Shown here: piece by piece, positions 6,571 to 10,385 of the stretch
How positions within the stretch are numbered: the stretch's first letter is position 1
Layout of the letters: each line of letters opens with the position of its first letter
Source of the DNA: Acinetobacter sp.
GTDB taxonomy: Bacteria; Pseudomonadota; Gammaproteobacteria; Pseudomonadales; Moraxellaceae
Length of the DNA stretch: 10,385 nt
Reading direction: 5' to 3'
Assembly: GCA_008017255.1 (NCBI GenBank)
Contig: SSHD01000135.1
Location: 1-10,385 of the forward strand
Made by a program: the position numbers and the translations under genes
Notes under the pieces: generated by a model
The model's input: only the letters and a program-made list of their open reading frames with translations
What the model was told of the DNA's origin: nothing
Databases searched by the model: none

Positions 6571-7437
6571 ATGCTGTTCGATCAACACACTCCCATCGCT
6601 TTCTTAGGTATGGGGCTCATGGGCACACGTATGGCAGCACGATTGCTACAAGCAGGGTATGCAGTCGCGGTGTGGAACCGTAGCCCGCAAGCATGTGAAA
6701 CCTTATTGCAACAAGGTGCAACGGCATTGGCGCTGGAGCAAATTGCCGCCTACCCTGTAGTATTCACTTGCTTGGCGGATGACCATGCCGTGCAAAGCGT
6801 TTTTAATCAAATACAAGCACATTTACAAGCACAGCAAATTATTGTGGATTTCTCCAGTCTGTCGGTCGAAACCACGCAACAACTTGCACAAACAGCAAAG
6901 CAACAGCAAATCACTTGGATTGATTCGCCAGTGTCTGGTGGCACAGCTGGTGCAGAACAAGGTAACTTGGTGATTTTTGCCGGCGGCGATGCCACAGCCA
7001 TCCAACAACTGCAGCCAATCTATCGTGTGTTAGCACAACGTGTGACTCGCATGGGCGACTCAGGTGCGGGGCAAGCCACTAAAATATGTAATCAACTGAT
7101 TGTAGCGGCAAATAGCACCTTGATTGCCGAAGCAGTAGTGCTAGCGCAACGCTCTGGCGTAGACACTACATTGCTCGCCCCTGCCTTAGCTGGAGGTTTT
7201 GCCGACTCTAAACCCTTTCAGATTTTAGCGCCACGCATGGCAAGCCATTGTTTTGAACCCGTACAATGGAAAGTGCAAACTTTATCTAAAGACCTCAATA
7301 ATGCGTTAAAACTTGCACAAAAACTGCACTTACAGATACCTGTGGCACAAAAAGCCCTCAGACAGTTACAAGCGCACAAACAAAACGGCTATGCCGAGCA
7401 AGATTTAGCGACTATCATTCAATATATAGAACAATAA
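6571..7437 (+). CDS. Beta-hydroxyacid dehydrogenase family NAD(P)-dependent oxidoreductase (GlxR/GarR/MmsB-like)
   Basis: This 288-residue protein belongs to the family of tartronate semialdehyde reductase, 3-hydroxyisobutyrate dehydrogenase and L-threonate dehydrogenase. The Rossmann motif FLGMGLMG lies at 11-18. The second strand ends VWNRS (34-38), with Asn-Arg in place of the Asp usual in NAD-binding members, which suggests NADP(H). The substrate signature DSPVSGGTAGAEQGNL is at 118-133, catalytic lysine K171 and N174 are in GAGQATKICNQL, and the C-terminal KDLNNAL (240-246) is typical. The downstream hydroxypyruvate isomerase-like gene favours tartronate semialdehyde reductase or a threonate-type dehydrogenase. 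The upstream crotonase would instead hint at a hydroxyisobutyrate-type role, so the substrate is left open. The ribosome site is weak (GAG, 9 bases before the ATG), 21 bp after the crotonase. Confidence 0.88.
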   Translation: MLFDQHTPIAFLGMGLMGTRMAARLLQAGYAVAVWNRSPQACETLLQQGATALALEQIAAYPVVFTCLADDHAVQSVFNQIQAHLQAQQIIVDFSSLSVETTQQLAQTAKQQQITWIDSPVSGGTAGAEQGNLVIFAGGDATAIQQLQPIYRVLAQRVTRMGDSGAGQATKICNQLIVAANSTLIAEAVVLAQRSGVDTTLLAPALAGGFADSKPFQILAPRMASHCFEPVQWKVQTLSKDLNNALKLAQKLHLQIPVAQKALRQLQAHKQNGYAEQDLATIIQYIEQ

Positions 7438-7454
7438 AGTGGATCTATTGATTC

Positions 7455-7460
7455 AAGGAG
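7455..7460 (+). promoter_or_regulatory. Strong Shine-Dalgarno of the hydroxypyruvate isomerase-like gene
   Basis: AAGGAG lies seven bases before the ATG at 7468. It is the best ribosome binding site in the three-gene unit and fixes the start. The two genes upstream have much weaker sites, so this last gene may be translated best. Confidence 0.75.
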
Positions 7461-7467
7461 TCAGAAC

Positions 7468-8262
7468 ATGAGCCATCTTGCAGTCAATTTATCGATGATA
7501 TTTACCGAAGTGCCTTTAATTGAGCGTTTTGCTTTGGCGCATGCACACGGCTTTCAACATGTAGAAATTCAGTTTCCTTACGAATTAGACATTCTCGACA
7601 TTCAAACCCAACTACAACAATACCAACTGTCTTTATGCTTAATAAACGTGCCTGCCGGCGATTTAATGCAAGGCGGTAATGGGCTTGCAGGCGTACCGGG
7701 GCAAGAAGCGGCCTTTCATCAAGCACTCGAATTAGCGATTCGTTATGCCAAGGCATTAAATGTGCCACGAGTGAATATTTTAGCAGGCAAACAACCTTTA
7801 GATGCCGACCTACTCCCCTGCCTAAATACCCTGTGCAGAAATTTAAAACTCGCCTGCCACTTGCTGAGCGAACAAGGCATTGAACCGGTCATTGAAATGA
7901 TTAATGGTACCGATATGCCACGCTTTTTAGTGCAAAATATCGCCCAGGCCCAAGAAATGCTCGAAGCGGTTAAGCACCCTGCACTAAAAATACAATATGA
8001 CTGCTACCACATGGCAATGATGGGCGAAGATGTACTCGCGGGTTTACAAGAAAACCTCGCTCAAATTGGACACATTCAGTTTGCTGACTGCCCAAACCGC
8101 CATGAACCAGATACCGGCGACATTGCCTTTCAAGCCATTTTCGACTGGTTATTACATAGCAACTATCAAGGCTTTATTGCTGCGGAATACAAGCCAAAAA
8201 CACATTCAAATCAATCGCTTGCATGGAAAAACAAATACTTCTCCAATGATGTCAACACCTGA
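7468..8262 (+). CDS. hyi: Hydroxypyruvate isomerase family protein (Hyi/OtnI-like TIM barrel)
   Basis: This 264-residue xylose isomerase-like TIM barrel is close in length to E. coli Hyi (258). The N-terminal LAVNLSMIFTEVPLIERF and the FQHVEIQFPYE strand are typical of Hyi. Four metal ligands can be placed: E143 (VIEMIN), D178 (QYDCYH), Q204 (HIQFAD) and E240 (AAEYKP). E143 and E240 would also serve the aldose-ketose proton shuttle. Hyi interconverts hydroxypyruvate and tartronate semialdehyde, and the adjacent dehydrogenase could reduce the latter to glycerate. The close relative OtnI isomerises 2-oxo-tetronates, so both roles remain possible. No glyoxylate carboligase or OtnK/OtnC gene is in view. 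The start at ATG 7468 is supported by AAGGAG. It ends the operon, and its TGA lies in a 10-bp palindrome. Confidence 0.86.
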   Translation: MSHLAVNLSMIFTEVPLIERFALAHAHGFQHVEIQFPYELDILDIQTQLQQYQLSLCLINVPAGDLMQGGNGLAGVPGQEAAFHQALELAIRYAKALNVPRVNILAGKQPLDADLLPCLNTLCRNLKLACHLLSEQGIEPVIEMINGTDMPRFLVQNIAQAQEMLEAVKHPALKIQYDCYHMAMMGEDVLAGLQENLAQIGHIQFADCPNRHEPDTGDIAFQAIFDWLLHSNYQGFIAAEYKPKTHSNQSLAWKNKYFSNDVNT

Positions 8263-8268
8263 TATCAG
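8259..8268. repeat. Ten-base palindrome at the hyi stop codon
   Basis: CTGATATCAG is a perfect palindrome that contains the TGA stop (8260-8262). It is too short for a terminator and no U-run follows. It may be an operator half of the 92-base gap before rsfS, or chance. Confidence 0.25.
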
Positions 8269-8290
8269 ACATATACTGTTACCGCAAAAT

Positions 8291-8319
8291 TTGAACTTTT
8301 GCACAAAAAACGGTATATT
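8291..8319 (+). promoter_or_regulatory. Sigma70-type promoter of rsfS
   Basis: TTGAAC (8291-8296, four of six) and TATATT (8314-8319, five of six) are separated by exactly 17 bp, the optimal spacing. Transcription should start near 8326. This makes rsfS independent of the upstream operon, and it rules out the earlier in-frame start codons at 8319 and 8325 as sensible starts. It is the best promoter in the window by eye. Confidence 0.68.
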
Positions 8320-8354
8320 TGACAATGAATAATTGTAAGGAAATTATACCCCCC

Positions 8355-8753
8355 ATGAATTTAGAACCATCGCCCAGCGCTTCTAATTCTCACGATCTTA
8401 AAATCAAAGCATCTAACCAAGATGTACATGCATGCCTAAATGTTGTACATGAAGCCCTCACAGATGTAAAAGCCAAAGATATTTTAGAACTTGATGTCAG
8501 TTCGATCAGCAATGTTTCCGATGCAATTGTGATTGCCAGTGGAACTTCAACGCGTCATGTCAAAGCCCTTGCAGACAATGTTGCTGAAGAAGCACGTAAA
8601 GCAGGTTTTCGCCCAATTGGTGTTGAAGGTGAACGTGATGCTGAGTGGATCTTAATCGACTTAGGTTTCGTTGTAGTGCATGTCATGTTACCGACCGCGC
8701 GTAAGTTCTATGACTTAGAAAGCTTATGGCGTGCGCCAGAGTCTGTAGCTTAA
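8355..8753 (+). CDS. rsfS: RsfS, ribosome silencing factor (Iojap/YbeB family)
   Basis: RsfS binds ribosomal protein uL14 on the 50S subunit and blocks joining with the 30S, lowering translation in stationary phase or starvation. The 132-residue protein contains the whole RsfS domain from about residue 22: ALTDVKAKDILELDVSSIS, DAIVIASGTSTRHVKALAD, GVEGERDAEWILIDLGFVVVHVM and ARKFYDLESLW. E. coli RsfS has 105 residues, so there is an extra N-terminal tail of about 25 polar residues. The ATG at 8355 is chosen because the promoter predicts a transcript beginning near 8326. The ribosome site AAGGAA (8337-8342) is 12 bases away, rather far. Earlier in-frame codons (TTG 8319, ATG 8325) would give 144 or 142 residues. 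The gene is not beside nadD, holA or rlmH, its common neighbours, and ends at a bidirectional terminator. Confidence 0.94.
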   Translation: MNLEPSPSASNSHDLKIKASNQDVHACLNVVHEALTDVKAKDILELDVSSISNVSDAIVIASGTSTRHVKALADNVAEEARKAGFRPIGVEGERDAEWILIDLGFVVVHVMLPTARKFYDLESLWRAPESVA

Positions 8754-8760
8754 AATGCTC

Positions 8761-8789
8761 AAAAAAGCGACCGATTGGGTCGCTTTTTT
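8761..8789. terminator. Bidirectional Rho-independent terminator
   Basis: AAAAAAGCGACC (8761-8772) pairs perfectly with GGTCGCTTTTTT (8778-8789) around the loop GATTG. The GC core is six pairs, with six T on the plus strand and, by the matching A-run, six T on the minus strand. It starts 7 bases after the rsfS stop and ends 2 bases before the stop of the convergent gene, so it serves both. Confidence 0.93.
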
Positions 8790-8791
8790 GT

Positions 8792-9406
8792 TTATAAAAA
8801 CTGCTTGAGATCCACGTCAGGATGACATTGTTTGATCTCATTTTTAATCATCGCATAAAGCTGATCTGCCTTAATTGGACCATAAAAATCACAATAAATT
8901 GAATATAGCATTGTGATCATAACTGCATAATTTTGGGGTGCAATCTTCAACAAAGACGCTCTTTCTGAACCAACAACATACCAATATTCAGCGAGTAATC
9001 GATGTTTTTTCATTTTCTCCTGTATTTCTTCAACGAACTCTAGGTAGTCCTTTCGCGTGACTGATTTTAAAATCGCCATGACAAAATCATAAAATGCTTG
9101 AAATGAATCAACCTCGTGCTCCTGCTTTGGTACAACTATACTTTTGTCATTTTTACCTTTAAGACGCTGCTGTTTTTCGACTACAGAGATCTCATGTAAT
9201 ACTTGTCGCAGCATATCTTTGCGCTGTAAACGCATTTCATCACTGGTACAAATCTCACTTAAAAAACGATTTAACACAAAAGAAGGTTGCCTCCCATATT
9301 CGCTTTCCCAGTATTGCAAAACACGCTGCAAAACGATGTCTGGCATAAACTGAGCCAAGCCTTTCTCGACCGCTAATTTCTTTTGTTCAATGGTTAATTC
9401 GGCCAT
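8792..9406 (-). CDS. Protein of unknown function, translated after amt
   Basis: I do not recognise this 204-residue protein. It has no signal peptide, no membrane segment and no Cys/His metal cluster. It looks mostly helical and charged. There is an N-terminal part (1 to about 80, with FMPDIVLQRVLQYWESEYGR), a hydrophilic lysine-rich linker (about 80-100, KGKNDKSIVVPKQEHEVD), and a C-terminal part (about 100-204) rich in aromatic residues (FQAFYDFVMAI, LAEYWYVVGSE, IYCDFYGPIKADQLYAMI). The start is ATG 9406: AAGAGG sits 8 bases before it and overlaps the amt stop codon (TAAGAGG). The GTG at 9415 lies inside that site, so it is unlikely. It is 12 bases downstream of amt and probably cotranscribed, which hints at a link with ammonium or nitrogen status; this is inference only. 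It ends at the shared terminator. Confidence 0.85.
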   Translation of the reverse strand: MAELTIEQKKLAVEKGLAQFMPDIVLQRVLQYWESEYGRQPSFVLNRFLSEICTSDEMRLQRKDMLRQVLHEISVVEKQQRLKGKNDKSIVVPKQEHEVDSFQAFYDFVMAILKSVTRKDYLEFVEEIQEKMKKHRLLAEYWYVVGSERASLLKIAPQNYAVMITMLYSIYCDFYGPIKADQLYAMIKNEIKQCHPDVDLKQFL

Positions 9407-9412
9407 AGCAGA

Positions 9413-9421
9413 CACCTCTTA
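9413..9421 (-). promoter_or_regulatory. Shine-Dalgarno of the unknown gene, overlapping the amt stop
   Basis: On the minus strand TAAGAGGTG contains the amt stop TAA and the ribosome site AAGAGG. Ribosomes ending amt would sit on the next gene's initiation site, so the two are likely translationally coupled. This overlap decides the start at 9406. Confidence 0.6.
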
Positions 9422-10385
9422 GTGACGCTGAGTCATATTGTCAGTTTCAAAGGTTAAATCGCGCTGAAATTCAGGGTAGGACAACTCTGCATGTTCGGTA
9501 TAGTCCAAACCTCGCTGCTCATGTTGTTGTGAAACTCGAAGCCCACCAAGAACTTTGTCCAGCACTTTGAACATGACCAAGGCAACCCCAAAGCCCCAAA
9601 TAAATGCCGCTCCAACACCAATTGCTTGCACGCCAATCACATGCAAATCAAATGGATTACTTTCCAAGAAAATACCCGCTGCAATGGTGCCCCATGCACC
9701 ACAAACTCCATGAACAGCAACCGCATCTACTACATCATCTAACTGCATTTTTTCTAAAAGCAGCGGAACAAATGTAATAAGTACCCCCGCAAAAGCTCCA
9801 GTAATGACTGCATACAACGGCGACATGGTAGCGCATCCTGCCGTAATCGCAACTAATCCAGCCAATGATGCATTAATGGTGTAACGAATCAGTACAGCTT
9901 TAGATTGAATTAACGCTAGAATCATATAGGTCACGGCAGCAGCACAGGCCGCCAAGTGGGTATTTAATGCAATTCGCCCAATACTCACATTTGCGGCAAC
10001 TGTCGAGCCTGCATTAAAGCCAAACCATGCAAACCATAAAATGAAGCCTCCAAGCGCGACTAAAGGTAAGTTATGCCCTGCCAAGAAATGACTTTGACCT
10101 TTGCGTCCAAACCGCCCCAAACGCGGACCCAAAATAATAATGCCAGCCAATGCCACCCAACCACCAATAGAATGCACGACGGTTGAACCCGCAAAGTCAA
10201 TAAAACCCAATGCTTTCAACCAGCCATCGCCACCAAACAAGCCACCCCATGCCCAACTGCCGAAAATAGGGTAAATCACTCCACTGACAATAATGGCACT
10301 GACAATATAAGCCGTGAAGTGAATGCGTTCAGCCATCGCACCACTCGCAATGGTTGTTGCTGTTGCTGCAAACATCATTTGAAAA
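9419..10385 (-). CDS. amt: Ammonium transporter Amt (AmtB family), N-terminal part outside the window
   Basis: Amt proteins are trimeric inner-membrane channels that carry ammonium. The frame is open to the right edge, giving about 321 residues; the family is normally about 400 or more, so the first two or three helices and the start are missing. By comparison with E. coli AmtB, FQMMFA carries the Phe gate residues F103 and F107, AERIHFTA follows, DFAGSTVVHSIGG holds D160 and the pore histidine H168, WFGFNAGS is conserved, and VAVHGVCGAWG holds the second pore histidine H318. The cytoplasmic tail GLRVSQQHEQRGLDYTEHAE matches the PII (GlnK)-contacting tail of AmtB, so control by a PII protein is likely. 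About 23 further residues extend past it. The next gene is not glnK but an unknown protein 12 bases downstream. Confidence 0.95.
   Translation of the reverse strand, partial: FQMMFAATATTIASGAMAERIHFTAYIVSAIIVSGVIYPIFGSWAWGGLFGGDGWLKALGFIDFAGSTVVHSIGGWVALAGIIILGPRLGRFGRKGQSHFLAGHNLPLVALGGFILWFAWFGFNAGSTVAANVSIGRIALNTHLAACAAAVTYMILALIQSKAVLIRYTINASLAGLVAITAGCATMSPLYAVITGAFAGVLITFVPLLLEKMQLDDVVDAVAVHGVCGAWGTIAAGIFLESNPFDLHVIGVQAIGVGAAFIWGFGVALVMFKVLDKVLGGLRVSQQHEQRGLDYTEHAELSYPEFQRDLTFETDNMTQRH

Noticed and set aside
8030..8332. Plus-strand 100-codon frame across the end of hyi and into the rsfS promoter
   Set aside because: It is out of frame with the well-supported hyi gene, has no family resemblance and runs through the rsfS promoter.
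1..10385. Search for CRISPR arrays, insertion sequences, phage or toxin-antitoxin modules, tRNA or rRNA genes
   Set aside because: No regularly spaced repeats, transposase or integrase motifs, or RNA gene signatures were seen. Nearly all sequence is explained by core-type genes with short gaps.

Overview
The window looks like chromosomal DNA of a gammaproteobacterium of the Moraxellaceae, most likely Acinetobacter. This rests on the protein sequences, the moderately AT-rich codon use, the barA/cysM/rlmD neighbourhood (related to the gacS, cysM, rlmD, relA region of Pseudomonas) and a palindromic C/T-rich intergenic repeat of a kind common in Acinetobacter. The genus is an inference; there is no rRNA here.

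Left block (1-2736, minus strand): cysM (cysteine synthase B), a DEDDy 3'-5' exonuclease and rlmD (23S rRNA m5U1939 methyltransferase, cut by the window edge) run in one direction. A 70-bp double-hairpin repeat separates cysM from the exonuclease. The exonuclease ends 9 bases before the TTG start of rlmD, in the same frame. Divergent from cysM, across a short intergenic region with candidate promoters for both directions, is barA/gacS (2873-5686), a full tripartite hybrid histidine kinase. Its response regulator is not in the window.

Middle block (5761-8262, plus strand): a compact three-gene unit of a crotonase-family protein with non-canonical active-site residues, a beta-hydroxyacid dehydrogenase with an NADP-like Asn-Arg, and a hydroxypyruvate isomerase-family protein with all four metal ligands. 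The last two resemble the GlxR/Hyi pair of glyoxylate metabolism or the LtnD/OtnI pair of four-carbon acid-sugar catabolism. Neither glyoxylate carboligase nor an OtnK/OtnC partner is present, so the pathway is open.

Right block: rsfS (ribosome silencing factor, 8355-8753) has a good sigma70-type promoter of its own. It ends at a perfect bidirectional terminator shared with a convergent operon on the minus strand. That operon holds amt (ammonium channel, cut at the right edge) and a 204-residue protein I do not recognise, which starts 12 bases after the amt stop, where glnK might have been expected.

Most of the window is ordinary core genome. The points most worth a second look are the unknown protein coupled to amt, the orphan crotonase/dehydrogenase/isomerase operon, and the same-frame TAG/TTG junction upstream of rlmD. 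No IS element, phage gene, CRISPR array, tRNA or rRNA was seen. No intergenic stretch exceeds about 140 bases.
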